From Streptomyces minutiscleroticus (GTDB lineage: Bacteria > Actinomycetota > Actinomycetes > Streptomycetales > Streptomycetaceae), in assembly GCF_014650875.1 (NCBI RefSeq), contig NZ_BMVU01000022.1:1-64000 (forward strand): DNA of 64,000 nt, given 5' to 3'. The notes beneath the pieces were generated by a model. The model made no database searches. It was not told the origin of the DNA and was given only the letters and a program-made list of their open reading frames with translations. Below are positions 1 through 8,394 of this stretch, piece after piece. Within the stretch, counting starts at the first letter, position 1. The number at the start of each line of letters is the position of its first letter. The position numbers were made by a program, and so were the translations under genes.

Positions 1-1494
1 CAGGGCGGGGGTGACGGTGCGGTTCCAGCGGCCGAGCGGGCCGCCGGCCTTGCCGGAGCGCAGCCGGGTGCGGGCCCGCTGGTGCCAGACGCGCTCGACG
101 CCCGCGAGCAGGTCCTGCAGGAAGTCCGGGTCGGCGAGCTGCCGCTCGGCCGCCGGGACGCCGGACGGGGGCCGGGGCGTGAAGTGGCCCAGCAGCATCT
201 CGCCCGCCGCCTTGGTCCAGATGACAAGGTTGTCGCCCTCGGCGGTGATGGTGCCCTCGTTGGCGGCGAGCTGCGCGGCGATGCCGTTGGCGAGGAACAG
301 GCCCTGCGCGCCGCACCGTTCGCGGCACTCGGTCATCACGGCGCGGGCCTGCCAGGTGATCCAGCCCTTGACGACGGCGACGAGCCGCTCGGCGTCGTCC
401 CGTGCCGCGCCGTCCGCCTCCGGCCGTACGGCCTCGGCCCACCGCTGCACGGCGGTGCGCTGCAGCAGCGTGGCGGCGTAGGTGGTGGCGAGGGCGTCCA
501 CCAGGGGCGTGTGATGGCTGCGGTAGCCGAACAGGGGGACCGTGGTGCCCGCGGTGGCCCCGGTGGTGTGACGGTGGTGGGCGTGGCGCACCGCGACCGT
601 GACGGCGTGGCGGGTGACGCCCAGGCTGTAACCGCTCATGCAGAGCTTGCCGGTGGCCACGCGGCCGACCGAGGCCAGGAACCGCTTGCGGCGGTTGCCG
701 ACCGAGCTGGTGAAGGTGCCGTCGGGCAGCAGCCGCCCGTGGTCGGCCTGCAGCATCGCCTCGTACGGCAGCCGGACGCGGTCGAAGGAGGTGACGCAGT
801 GGTCGACCGGGGCGGTGGCCGTCTGGGGCAGTCTGCGTATCTCTATGCCCGGCATCGGCTGCCCGGTGCCGTCGTGGAGCGTGGTGAGGAACAGGAAGAC
901 GCCCTCGTCCCTGCCGCCGACGAGCAGGCGGGCGGCCACGACGGCGGTCTTGGGCCCGCCGGTGGAGGAGGTGTTGGGCATGAACTTCGCGGCGGCCGGC
1001 GACGGTGTGTGCAGCAGGAAGGTGCGGCTGTCCGGGTCGTAGGCGGCGGTGGTCTCCAGCTGGGAGGCGCTGTTGCCGTGGTCGGCCTCGGTGCACAGGA
1101 ACGTGCCCGTGCGGGAGAGCGAGGTGAACTCCCGCAGGTCGCGCCGGTCGCCGTCGTGGTCGAGCAGGCTGCCGAGGAAGAGGTTGTAGTGGATGGACGC
1201 CACCGTGCCGAGGCCGGGGTCCACCGCGCCCACCCACTCGTGCAGCGCGGAGAGCCGCTCGACGTCCCGGACGAGCCCCGCGGGGTCGGCGACGGCCTCG
1301 TTCAGCAGGCGCAGCCGCTCGTAGGAGAGGGCGGCCCGCTCGTCGTGGGGGAGACCGTCCCTTAAACGGAACTCACCGGTGGAGAACAGCTTCCGCCACG
1401 GCGCGTGGAGCTGCGCGAACCGGTCGCCGAAGAGCGCGTGGGTGAGATGCGCGGCGAGGGACGGGCCGTGTACGTCCGGTAGTTGAGTGGTCAT
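1..1494 (-). CDS. acyl-CoA oxidase / acyl-CoA dehydrogenase family, 3' end outside window
   Basis: FAD enzyme predicted to introduce the 2,3 double bond into acyl-CoA during beta-oxidation, using oxygen. 498 codons are visible and the reading frame is open to the left edge, so the C-terminus is missing. Family landmarks are the flavin-region segment SQLETTAAYDPDSRTF, followed by the HTPSP..AAKFMPN stretch, and late in the visible part the EGDNLVIWTKA motif typical of acyl-CoA oxidases. Start ATG at 1494 chosen because the similarity begins directly after it. Codon 44 is TTA (1363-1365), the rare bldA-dependent codon of Streptomyces. Substrate chain length cannot be told. The next gene downstream on this strand is not visible. 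Confidence 0.85.
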   Translation of the reverse strand, partial: MTTQLPDVHGPSLAAHLTHALFGDRFAQLHAPWRKLFSTGEFRLRDGLPHDERAALSYERLRLLNEAVADPAGLVRDVERLSALHEWVGAVDPGLGTVASIHYNLFLGSLLDHDGDRRDLREFTSLSRTGTFLCTEADHGNSASQLETTAAYDPDSRTFLLHTPSPAAAKFMPNTSSTGGPKTAVVAARLLVGGRDEGVFLFLTTLHDGTGQPMPGIEIRRLPQTATAPVDHCVTSFDRVRLPYEAMLQADHGRLLPDGTFTSSVGNRRKRFLASVGRVATGKLCMSGYSLGVTRHAVTVAVRHAHHRHTTGATAGTTVPLFGYRSHHTPLVDALATTYAATLLQRTAVQRWAEAVRPEADGAARDDAERLVAVVKGWITWQARAVMTECRERCGAQGLFLANGIAAQLAANEGTITAEGDNLVIWTKAAGEMLLGHFTPRPPSGVPAAERQLADPDFLQDLLAGVERVWHQRARTRLRSGKAGGPLGRWNRTVTPAL

Positions 1495-1668
1495 GATCGG
1501 GAACGGTAGCGGATGAACCTATTCCACTCAGCGTGATGGCCGACCCGGCCGAGGGTTGACCGAAAGGGATCGTTCCGCGGGTCCGTGCCGCCCGGCACGC
1601 GGACGGCGACGGCCGGACCGGGTACGGGGCGGCCCTTCGCCGACGACCTGCCGGGCCCGGCGGGCCCC

Positions 1669-2610
1669 TCACCGGCAGTGGCACCCGCGCTCTGCAGAAG
1701 GACCGGAAGGGTGTGCCCCGGACGTCCGCCCGTCCGTCCCGGACGGTTCCCGGCCCGCGAAGAAGGAGCCGAGGGAGGCGGCGACGGCTTCCGGCGCCTC
1801 CTCGGCCGCGTGGTGCCCGCAGTCGATGCCGTGCCCGCGGACGTCGCCGGCCCAGTCGCGCCAGATGCGGACGGGGTCGCCGTACAGGTCCTCCAGGTCG
1901 TCGCGCAGCGACCACAGGACCAGGGCGGGGCAGCCGACGCGCCGGCCGGCGGCCCGGTCGGCCCGCTCGTGGCGCGCGTCGACGGTGAGCCCGGCGCGGT
2001 AGTCCTCCAGCATGGCGCGGACGACCTCGGGGTTCCGGGTGGCCGCGCGCCACTCGGCGTGGTTCTCCCGGCCCATGATCTTTGGGTCGCCCCGGTACCA
2101 GCTGTCCGGGTCCGCGGTGATGACGCGTTCGGGGACGCCGGGCTGGGCGAAGAAGAACCAGTGCCACCACTGTGTCGCGAACCTCTCGTCCACACGGTCC
2201 AGGTGCTCCGTGAGCGGCAGGCCGTCCATGAACGCCACCCGTGTCACCGCCTCGGGGTGGTCGAGGACGAGGCGCAGGGCGACGGCGACGCCCCGGTCGT
2301 GCCCGGCGAGGCCGAACCGCTCGTGCCCCAGGGCGCGCATCACCCGGACCATGTCGCCGGCGACCGCGCGCTTGGAGTGGGCGGAGTGGTCGGCGGCGGG
2401 GGCCGGTCCGCGGGAGCGGCCGTAGCCGCGCAGGTCGGGGCAGACGACGGTGAATCCTCGGGCGACCAGGAGCGGGGCGACGCGGTGCCAGGTCGCGGAG
2501 GTGCGGGGATGGCCGTGCAGCAGGAGGAGCGGCGGGCCCTCCCCGCCGTGGCGCACGAAGATCGATGCTTCCTCGGTCTCGACGAACCCGGCCTCGAAGC
2601 GCTCGAACAT
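1669..2610 (-). CDS. alpha/beta hydrolase, haloacetate (fluoroacetate) dehalogenase-like
   Basis: Alpha/beta-hydrolase fold enzyme of 313 residues. The nucleophile motif GHDRG carries the Asp used by haloacetate dehalogenases and epoxide hydrolases, FMDGLPL supplies the acidic region, WHWFFFAQP matches the halide-binding His-Trp segment of fluoroacetate dehalogenases, and DCGHHAAEEAPE holds the catalytic His. In characterised fluoroacetate dehalogenases the nucleophile is followed by two Arg that hold the substrate carboxylate (HDRGxR); here the second is replaced by Ala (HDRGVA), so the substrate may differ. Start ATG 2610; a GTG two codons earlier is possible. The C-terminal 30 residues are low-complexity. 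Lies in line with the thioesterase upstream. Confidence 0.75.
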   Translation of the reverse strand: MFERFEAGFVETEEASIFVRHGGEGPPLLLLHGHPRTSATWHRVAPLLVARGFTVVCPDLRGYGRSRGPAPAADHSAHSKRAVAGDMVRVMRALGHERFGLAGHDRGVAVALRLVLDHPEAVTRVAFMDGLPLTEHLDRVDERFATQWWHWFFFAQPGVPERVITADPDSWYRGDPKIMGRENHAEWRAATRNPEVVRAMLEDYRAGLTVDARHERADRAAGRRVGCPALVLWSLRDDLEDLYGDPVRIWRDWAGDVRGHGIDCGHHAAEEAPEAVAASLGSFFAGREPSGTDGRTSGAHPSGPSAERGCHCR

Positions 2611-2773
2611 CGTCACAGCATCGCGCACGCCGGCCCGTACCGGAAGAAGGCCGCGCGGACGGGCACCCCGAGCACACCGGCTCGGCACATGGACCGGCGG
2701 CGCCGAGCATGTGGCGTGGACGGGGAAGCGGGGACGGGGGAGCGGGGACGGTGTGTCCCCGCTCCGGAGGCGG

Positions 2774-3580
2774 TCAGCGGCCCGGCTGGGGCCGGACGGT
2801 GAGGATCTGCTGGGCGTGGCCGACCGGTCCGGAGACGTCGTGCAGCACGGTGCTCGTGACGCCCTGCCCGGTCGCGCCGAAGGTGACCGTGGTGTCGAGG
2901 CCGGTCCACCGGCCCTCGGGACGGCGGTGCAGATGGACGGTGAGGTCGACGTTGGGCCACATCCACTCCGTGGGCCGCTCGCGCGCGGCGATGCCGTTCG
3001 CGGTGTCGACGAGCGCGACGTAGGACGCCAGCGGGCCGCTGGGCTCACCGGCGACGAGGTCGAGGCCGGTGGAGACCCACACCGTCGCGCGCCCCGGCCG
3101 CGGCGGGGACACGGGCCGCAGGTCCAGGGAGGCGATGTACCCGCCCGGCCACACGTCGGTCAGCGGCCGGGAGGCGAGCCGCTCGGGCGGGGTGAGCCGG
3201 CCGGCGCCGCCGCCCGCCACGGCGGAGGTGTCCAGGGCCGCGAGGAGCCAGGCGCGGGCGCGCACCGCCGGGCGGCCGGCGACGGTCGCGACGGCTTCGA
3301 GCAGTTCGATGGTGCGGCCGGGCCGGACCGTCTCCACCCGGATCTCGCACTCGTCCAGCGCGAGGCGCCCCAGGATGTCGAAGCTGATCCGGCCGATCAG
3401 CAGCTCCGGTCCGGGACGTGCCGCCAGGTGCCGTTCGAGGGCGTGGACGACGAGCCCGCCCAGGGGGCTGAAGTGCGTCTCGCCCGGGTCCCACGCGCCG
3501 CTCGCGTGCGGGGTCGGCTTGTAGCGGTGCTCGTCGATGCGCTCGTAGTAGCTGCCGGGGGCCGGGGTGGCGGTGTTCAA
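2774..3580 (-). CDS. TesB-like acyl-CoA thioesterase (double hotdog)
   Basis: 268-residue thioesterase-family protein expected to hydrolyse acyl-CoA to acid and CoA. Two hotdog halves can be seen: an N-terminal half with GETHFSPLGGLVVHALERH and RISFDILGRL, and a C-terminal half with TEWMWPNVDLTVHLHR and the TTVTFGATGQG segment, which is the usual TesB-like layout. Start ATG at 3580. It is transcribed toward the dehalogenase-like hydrolase and, further on, the acyl-CoA oxidase, so a small fatty or aromatic acyl-CoA catabolic set is plausible (inference). The upstream spacer holds the AT-richest bases of the area (about 3630-3650), a likely promoter site. Confidence 0.75.
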   Translation of the reverse strand: MNTATPAPGSYYERIDEHRYKPTPHASGAWDPGETHFSPLGGLVVHALERHLAARPGPELLIGRISFDILGRLALDECEIRVETVRPGRTIELLEAVATVAGRPAVRARAWLLAALDTSAVAGGGAGRLTPPERLASRPLTDVWPGGYIASLDLRPVSPPRPGRATVWVSTGLDLVAGEPSGPLASYVALVDTANGIAARERPTEWMWPNVDLTVHLHRRPEGRWTGLDTTVTFGATGQGVTSTVLHDVSGPVGHAQQILTVRPQPGR

Positions 3581-3781
3581 CGGGTACTTCTCCTGGGGCT
3601 GGGGCGGCGCGGTCGTCCTGCGGTCCTGAACGATGTATTAAGCATGTACTCGTGCTCAGGGTGCCGTGGACGACGGTGCCGCTGTCAACGCCGGGAAGTA
3701 CGCACTCACCTCCGGGGCCGAGGACCGGGGTCGGGGAGAGGAGAGGCAGGAACAGGAGGACCGGGAGGGCAGGGCGCGCGC

Positions 3782-4157
3782 TCACCCCCGCGGGCGGGGC
3801 AGAACCCGTACGTCCGCCACGCTCATCAGGCCCGCGAGGGGGACCTTCGCCACCGTCTGGCGCGGATCGGGGGCCAGGCCGTTGTGGCGGACGATGTCGA
3901 GGAGCCGCTCGGCCAGGGGCAGCACCATGTGGCGGCCCCAGCAGCGCTCGCCGGCGTGGCCGAAGGGGAGGTAGCCGGAGGCGGTGTCGGGATCGAGCCC
4001 CTCCCACCGTTCGGGGCGGAACGCGCCGGGGTCGTCCCACAGGGCGGGGTCGCGGTGGCTGAGCAGCGGCAGCATCAGGACGTCGTCGCCCGCGCCGATG
4101 CGTCCGTCGAGCCGGTGGAACCCGGGGGAGGCCACGCGCAGCAGGTTCCGGCGCGGC
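3782..4157 (-). pseudogene. cytochrome P450 C-terminal remnant
   Basis: About 125 codons that match only the last third of a bacterial cytochrome P450. Visible are the segment after the K helix (RIGAGDDVLMLPLLSHRD, then GAFRPERW) and the heme-binding loop YLPFGHAGERCWG, which keeps the Phe, Gly and the cysteine ligand. The ExxR motif is gone: the corresponding place reads NLLR. The I helix and the first 250 or so residues are absent, and no start codon lies at a sensible place. Upstream the frame runs into the CtaG-like gene. This is a decayed gene, probably left by a deletion that ended near the 16-bp palindrome at 4161-4176. Confidence 0.75.
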
Positions 4158-4160
4158 AAA

Positions 4161-4176
4161 GAATTCCGTGGAATTC
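4161..4176. repeat. 16-bp palindrome at the broken end of the P450 remnant
   Basis: gaattcc-gt-ggaattc, perfect arms of 7 bp, markedly more AT-rich than its surroundings. It lies exactly between the surviving P450 sequence and the stop of the CtaG-like gene, so it may mark a deletion junction or an old regulatory site. Confidence 0.4.
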
Positions 4177-4188
4177 CCCGCCTTTCCC

Positions 4189-5043
4189 TCACGGCAGGGA
4201 AGAAGGGGCGTCGGCACGGCGGAAAAGCGCCGCCGGACGCCCGCGCCGCCGGTGGGCCCGGCCCGTGGCGGCGTACCACCGGGCGGCGATGACGGCGGCG
4301 AGCGCGGCCTCGACGAGGTCGCCGCCGTAGTACATCAGCCGGGCGCCCGCGTGCAGGTCGGCGGCCGCGACGGCGGTGCCCGGCGGCGGGGCGGCGTAGA
4401 GGGTCTTGGCGAGGACGGCGTGGCCCGCCCCGGCCGCCAGCAGGGCGGCACCGCGCCACCGCACGCTCCACCGGCGGCGGACCGGGTCGAGCTGGCAGAC
4501 GGCGGCCGTGAACAGCAGCCCGGCGGCCAGGACGTGGGCGTGCACGGCGGCACCCAGCAGCGGGTCGTGGCGGGCCGCGGCCGACAGGCCGGTGCGGTAC
4601 AGCAGCCACAGGCCGCCCACGTCGAGCACGGCGGCCAGCGGCGGGAACAGCAGCCACGCGGCGGGCCGGGAGTGCGCCGCGGCGAGCAGCCCGCGCCGCA
4701 CCGGCCCCGGCGGCAGGGTGCGCAGGACGAGCGTGAGCGGCCGGGCGAGGACCAGCAGGAGCGGGGCCGCCATCGCGACCACGAGGTGCTGCGCCATGTG
4801 CGCGGTGAACGGCCCTCCCGGCAGGGGCGCCGTCGACGCGTACGCGAGGCCGGCGCCGCCGGCGGCGAAGGAGGCGTCCCGCGGCCGGGGCCAGGCGTCC
4901 CCGCGCCGGCGCAGCCGGACGGCGGCCGCCACGTACGCGACGACGGCCGCCGTCGCGGCCAGGGCGAGGACCGCCCCGAACGCCCCGCCGCCCGGGTGCG
5001 CGTGCGCGGACACGGCCGCGAGGTCGGACCGCGGCGGGATCAC
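4189..5043 (-). CDS. CtaG-like cytochrome c oxidase assembly membrane protein
   Basis: Polytopic membrane protein of 284 residues with about seven hydrophobic segments, matching the caa3-type CtaG family (PF09678) implicated in copper delivery to and assembly of cytochrome oxidase. Landmarks are FTAHMAQHLVVAMAAPLLLV, the paired His of VHAHVLAAGLLFTAA, and MYYGGDLVEAALA near the C-terminus, all typical of the family. Start GTG 5043 overlaps the stop of the upstream DUF2243 gene (GTGA), so the two are translationally coupled. The annotation as CtaG-like rests on these motifs; direct evidence of function is limited to the family. Confidence 0.8.
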   Translation of the reverse strand: MIPPRSDLAAVSAHAHPGGGAFGAVLALAATAAVVAYVAAAVRLRRRGDAWPRPRDASFAAGGAGLAYASTAPLPGGPFTAHMAQHLVVAMAAPLLLVLARPLTLVLRTLPPGPVRRGLLAAAHSRPAAWLLFPPLAAVLDVGGLWLLYRTGLSAAARHDPLLGAAVHAHVLAAGLLFTAAVCQLDPVRRRWSVRWRGAALLAAGAGHAVLAKTLYAAPPPGTAVAAADLHAGARLMYYGGDLVEAALAAVIAARWYAATGRAHRRRGRPAALFRRADAPSSLP

Positions 5044-5534
5044 CGTGCCGCCGCCGGAAGCCGGGTCCGGCGGCGGGCGCGCACCGCGAGCACGGCGCCG
5101 ACGGCCAGCAGGGCGAGCGCGGCGAGGTTCCACGCCCAGTCGTACGGGGTGACGTCGACGCCGTAGCGGACCTGGTGCAGGCGCAGCAGCTTGTGGTCGA
5201 CGACCCCGTCGAAGAGCTGGAAGAGGCCGGCGCCGAGGAAGAACCCGGCCCGGGCGTGCGCGGCCGACAGGGCGCGGCGCCGACGCAGGTCCGCGAGCAG
5301 GAAGAACCCCGCGACCAGGCCCAGCAGCTCGGCGGTGTGCAGCAGGCCGTCGGACAGCAGGGCGACGCCCGGGGTGGAGCGGTCGTAGAAGTGGTGCCAG
5401 TGCAGGACCTGGTGGAAGACGATCTCGTCGACCGCGGCCATGACCGCCGCGCCGATCAGCGCGCACACGGCCAGCGACCGCCGGGTCTCGGGGCGGGCCC
5501 CGGACGGGGCGGGACGGTCCTGTTCGCTCGTCAT
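5040..5534 (-). CDS. DUF2243 membrane protein
   Basis: 164-residue membrane protein with four hydrophobic segments. The signature of DUF2243 is clear: DEIVFHQVLHWHHFYD in the first helix region, SDGLLHTAELLG, and GLFQLFDGVVDHKLLRLHQ in the third. The many conserved His and Asp residues at helix ends suggest metal or heme binding (inference). It sits directly upstream of and overlapping the CtaG-like gene, a pairing common in actinobacteria, so a role in oxidase assembly or copper handling is likely. Start ATG 5534. Confidence 0.8.
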   Translation of the reverse strand: MTSEQDRPAPSGARPETRRSLAVCALIGAAVMAAVDEIVFHQVLHWHHFYDRSTPGVALLSDGLLHTAELLGLVAGFFLLADLRRRRALSAAHARAGFFLGAGLFQLFDGVVDHKLLRLHQVRYGVDVTPYDWAWNLAALALLAVGAVLAVRARRRTRLPAAAR

Positions 5535-5573
5535 CGGCGCTGCTCTCCTGAGGGGCCTGCGGGTGCGGAACGT

Positions 5574-5617
5574 GTACCCCGGCGCGCCGGGGAGATGAGT
5601 CCGCGGCACAGGGGTAC
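5574..5617. promoter_or_regulatory. nested palindromes between divergent genes
   Basis: A perfect 16-bp palindrome ccccggcgcgccgggg (5577-5592) is flanked by a second inverted pair, gtacccc (5574-5580) and ggggtac (5611-5617). The site lies in the 93-bp gap between the DUF2243 gene and the divergent gene starting at 5628, so it could be a shared operator. No regulator is encoded next to it. Confidence 0.3.
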
Positions 5618-5627
5618 CCGTAGCGGC

Positions 5628-6161
5628 ATGATCAAGCGCGTACTGTGGCAGGGCCTGCTGGCCGGCACCGCCGGAGCCGTGGTGATGACGCTGGGCGAGA
5701 AGGCGGAGCAGCGCCTGACCGGCCGGCCCGACTCCCACGTCCCGGCGCGGACGCTGGAACGGGTGACCGGCATGCCGGAACGCCCCGGGAAGCAGTCCCT
5801 GCCGGTCAACTGGGCCATGCACTTCGGGCAGGCCGCGCTCCTGGGCGTGCTGCGCTCCACGATGGCGCACGCCGGGCTGCGCGGACCGTGGTCGTCCGCG
5901 AAGTTCACGGTGGTGCGGCTGACCAACGACCAGATCCTGGAGAACGCCACCGGCGTCGGCGCGCCGCCGCAGACCTGGCCGCGCAGGGAACTGGCGGTGG
6001 ACCTGCTGCACAAGGCGGTCTACGCGTTCGCCACCGGGGCCGTCGCCGACGCCCTGGCCGCCCGGTCCGGGCCCGGCCCGGGGCAGCGGCACGCGGCGCT
6101 GCGCCCGGGCCGCCGCCCGGACGTGGGGCCGCTGCCCCGCGAAGAGGCCCACGGGCGGTAG
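5628..6161 (+). CDS. conserved hypothetical membrane-associated protein
   Basis: 177 residues. The first 30 residues (WQGLLAGTAGAVVMTLGEKA) form a probable membrane segment, followed by the polar segment RPDSHVPARTLERVTG, two further weakly hydrophobic stretches, and a charged Pro/Arg-rich tail. I recognise a widespread actinobacterial hypothetical family but no known function. Start ATG 5628 chosen over upstream in-frame codons because homologous-looking sequence begins with the MIKRVLWQG segment. Divergent from the DUF2243/CtaG pair and convergent with the FAD dehydrogenase. Confidence 0.6.
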   Translation: MIKRVLWQGLLAGTAGAVVMTLGEKAEQRLTGRPDSHVPARTLERVTGMPERPGKQSLPVNWAMHFGQAALLGVLRSTMAHAGLRGPWSSAKFTVVRLTNDQILENATGVGAPPQTWPRRELAVDLLHKAVYAFATGAVADALAARSGPGPGQRHAALRPGRRPDVGPLPREEAHGR

Positions 6162-6198
6162 AGGACCCCACGGAAGGTCCCACGGGGCGGGGCGGGGT

Positions 6199-8031
6199 TC
6201 AGAACGCGGTGGCCGCCGCGGCCGCCCGTCCCGTCAGGCGGCCCGAGAACAGGCAGCCGCCCAGGAAGGTGCCCTCCAGGGAGCGGTAGCCGTGCACGCC
6301 GCCCCCGCCGAAGCCCGCGACCTCGCCGGCCGCGTACAGACCGGGGACGGGTTTCCCGGCCGCATTCAGGACACGTCCCGAGAGGTCGGTCTGGAGGCCG
6401 CCGAGGGTCTTGCGGGTGAGGATGTTGAGCCGCACGGCGATCAGCGGCCCGGCGTCGGGGTCCAGGATCTTGTGGGCCGCGGCCGTGCGGCTGAGCGAGT
6501 CCCCGACGTAGGCGAGCGCGTTGCGGATGCCCATGACCTGGACGTCCTTGGTGTACGGGTTGTCCATCTCCCGGTCGCGGGCCTCGATCTGCCGCTTGAG
6601 GTCCGCCAGGTCGACCAGACCGTCGCCCGTCAGCTTGTTCATGCCGGTGACCAGGGCGGACAGCGTCGAGGCGACGACGAAGTCCTCGCCGTTCCTCTTG
6701 AACCTCTCGACCGGCTCCGGCGTCTGCCAGATGCGGGAGAGGAGCTGCAGCACGTTCTTGTCGGTCAGATCCGGGTTCTGTTCGGACCCGGACAGGGCGA
6801 ACTCCTTCGCGATGATCTTCTGCGTGGTGACGAACCACGAGTAGTCGTACCCCGAGTCGGTGATCGACCTGAGGGTGTGCAGGGTGTCGTAGCCGGGGAT
6901 GTCGGGCGTGCCGAAGCGCCTGCCCGTGGCGTCGAACCACATCGACGACGGGCCGGGCAGGATGCGGATGCCGTGGCCGGGCCAGATCGGGTCGTAGTTG
7001 CGCAGGCCCTCGGTGTAGTGCCACATGCGGTCGGGGTTGACGATCCGCCCGCCCGCCTTCTCGGTGATCGCCAGCATGCGGCCGTCCACGTGCGCGGGCA
7101 CGCCGGTGATCATGGACTTCGGCGGGGTGCCCAGGCGCGCGGGCCAGTTCCTGCGTACGAGCTCGTGGTCGGCGCCGATGCCGCCGGAGGTGACCACCAC
7201 GACCGGGGCGCGGAACTCGAACTCGCCCACCACGGTGCGCGAACTGGGCTTCCCGCGCGCGGCGCCGCTCGGCTCCAGGACGGCGCCGCGCACGCCGGTG
7301 ACCGCGCCGCCGGTCGTCACGATCCCGTCCACGCGGTGCCGGAACCCGAAGGTCACCCCGCGGTCCGCCACCGCGGCCCGCACCTTCTTCTCGAACGGCT
7401 CGACCACGGCGGGCCCGGTCCCCCACGTCACGTGGAAGCGCGGCACCGAGTTGCCGTGCCCGTCCGCGAGGCCGCCGCCGCGCTCCGCCCAGCCGACGAT
7501 CGGGAACCAGCGCACACCGAGCCCGTACAGCCAGGACCGCTTCTCGCCGGCGGCGAAGTCCACGTACGCCTCGGCCCACTTGCGGCCCCAGTGGTCCTGG
7601 CCGGACGGGTCGTCCACGCCCCGGTCGAAGCCCGCCGTGCCCAGCCAGTCCTGCCAGGCCAGCTCGTGCGAGTCCTTGACGCCCATCAGCCGCTGCTCCT
7701 CGGAGTCCACGAAGAACAGCCCGCCGAAGGACCAGAACGCCTGCCCGCCCAGGTTGGCCTCGTTCTCCTGGTCGAGCAGCAGCACCTTGCGCCCCGCCGC
7801 GGCCAGTTCGGCCGTGGCGACCAGGCCGGCGAGCCCGTGGCCCACGACGATGGCGTCCGCGTCCTGCGACTCGGCCGCGAAGGCCGGGAACGCCGTCTGG
7901 GCCAGCGCGGCACCGGCGAGGACGCCGCCCGCCACCGTCAGGGCGTGCCGGCGGGTGACGCCGGCGCCCTCCCCGGCGGACGCGGGACCGTCCGCGTGCC
8001 GCGCTGCGGGGTTTCCTCCGAGGTTCTCCAT
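6199..8031 (-). CDS. Tat-exported FAD-binding dehydrogenase (fumarate reductase/KSTD-like flavoprotein)
   Basis: 610-residue flavoprotein. A twin-arginine signal is seen at residues 25-50 (TRRHALTVAGGVLAGAALA, cleavage near AFA-AES), so it should be folded before export. The FAD site follows at about residue 57 (DAIVVGHGLAGLVATAEL) with a second FAD contact near the C-terminus (LYAAGEVAGFGGGGVHGYR). This arrangement matches the FAD-binding dehydrogenase family related to fumarate reductase and 3-ketosteroid dehydrogenase. Substrate unknown. Start ATG 8031 rather than an upstream codon because the Tat signal is then near the N-terminus and an AAGGCGG-like SD precedes it. Single gene, no partner subunit. 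Confidence 0.85.
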   Translation of the reverse strand: MENLGGNPAARHADGPASAGEGAGVTRRHALTVAGGVLAGAALAQTAFPAFAAESQDADAIVVGHGLAGLVATAELAAAGRKVLLLDQENEANLGGQAFWSFGGLFFVDSEEQRLMGVKDSHELAWQDWLGTAGFDRGVDDPSGQDHWGRKWAEAYVDFAAGEKRSWLYGLGVRWFPIVGWAERGGGLADGHGNSVPRFHVTWGTGPAVVEPFEKKVRAAVADRGVTFGFRHRVDGIVTTGGAVTGVRGAVLEPSGAARGKPSSRTVVGEFEFRAPVVVVTSGGIGADHELVRRNWPARLGTPPKSMITGVPAHVDGRMLAITEKAGGRIVNPDRMWHYTEGLRNYDPIWPGHGIRILPGPSSMWFDATGRRFGTPDIPGYDTLHTLRSITDSGYDYSWFVTTQKIIAKEFALSGSEQNPDLTDKNVLQLLSRIWQTPEPVERFKRNGEDFVVASTLSALVTGMNKLTGDGLVDLADLKRQIEARDREMDNPYTKDVQVMGIRNALAYVGDSLSRTAAAHKILDPDAGPLIAVRLNILTRKTLGGLQTDLSGRVLNAAGKPVPGLYAAGEVAGFGGGGVHGYRSLEGTFLGGCLFSGRLTGRAAAAATAF

Positions 8032-8394
8032 GAGCTGACCGCCTTCCGGGCAGGACACCGAGGGGGAGAGGGATGCGCGAGGGGACACCGGGGCGCCGGG
8101 GTGTTACCGAAGGTAGCCCACAGGGTGGGGAGCCGCCAGGGTCGTGCACGACGAAGTGCGGACGAGGCCGCGGGGCCGGTCGCCGAGTACAACTTTCTTA
8201 CCTGGGACGGCAGTTCACGCCGGATGGCGTCAGCGGGAGGGGGAGCCGGTGAGCCGGGGGGACGGCGGTCCGATCGGCCATTGGAGGGGCCGTGGGGAGG
8301 CGGCCGGTTCGCCGCGGGTGCCCGACGGGTACCTGGACGGTTCCCGCCGCGGGACGGGAGGGCCGCTCCCGCCGGACGTCAGGAGGGACGCGCC
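8032..8394. other. intergenic region between divergent genes
   Basis: 363 bp between the FAD dehydrogenase start and the cupin start. It must hold both promoters. The AT-richest patch is at about 8185-8200. Nothing else stands out, and the overlapping open frames have no recognisable protein. Confidence 0.4.
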
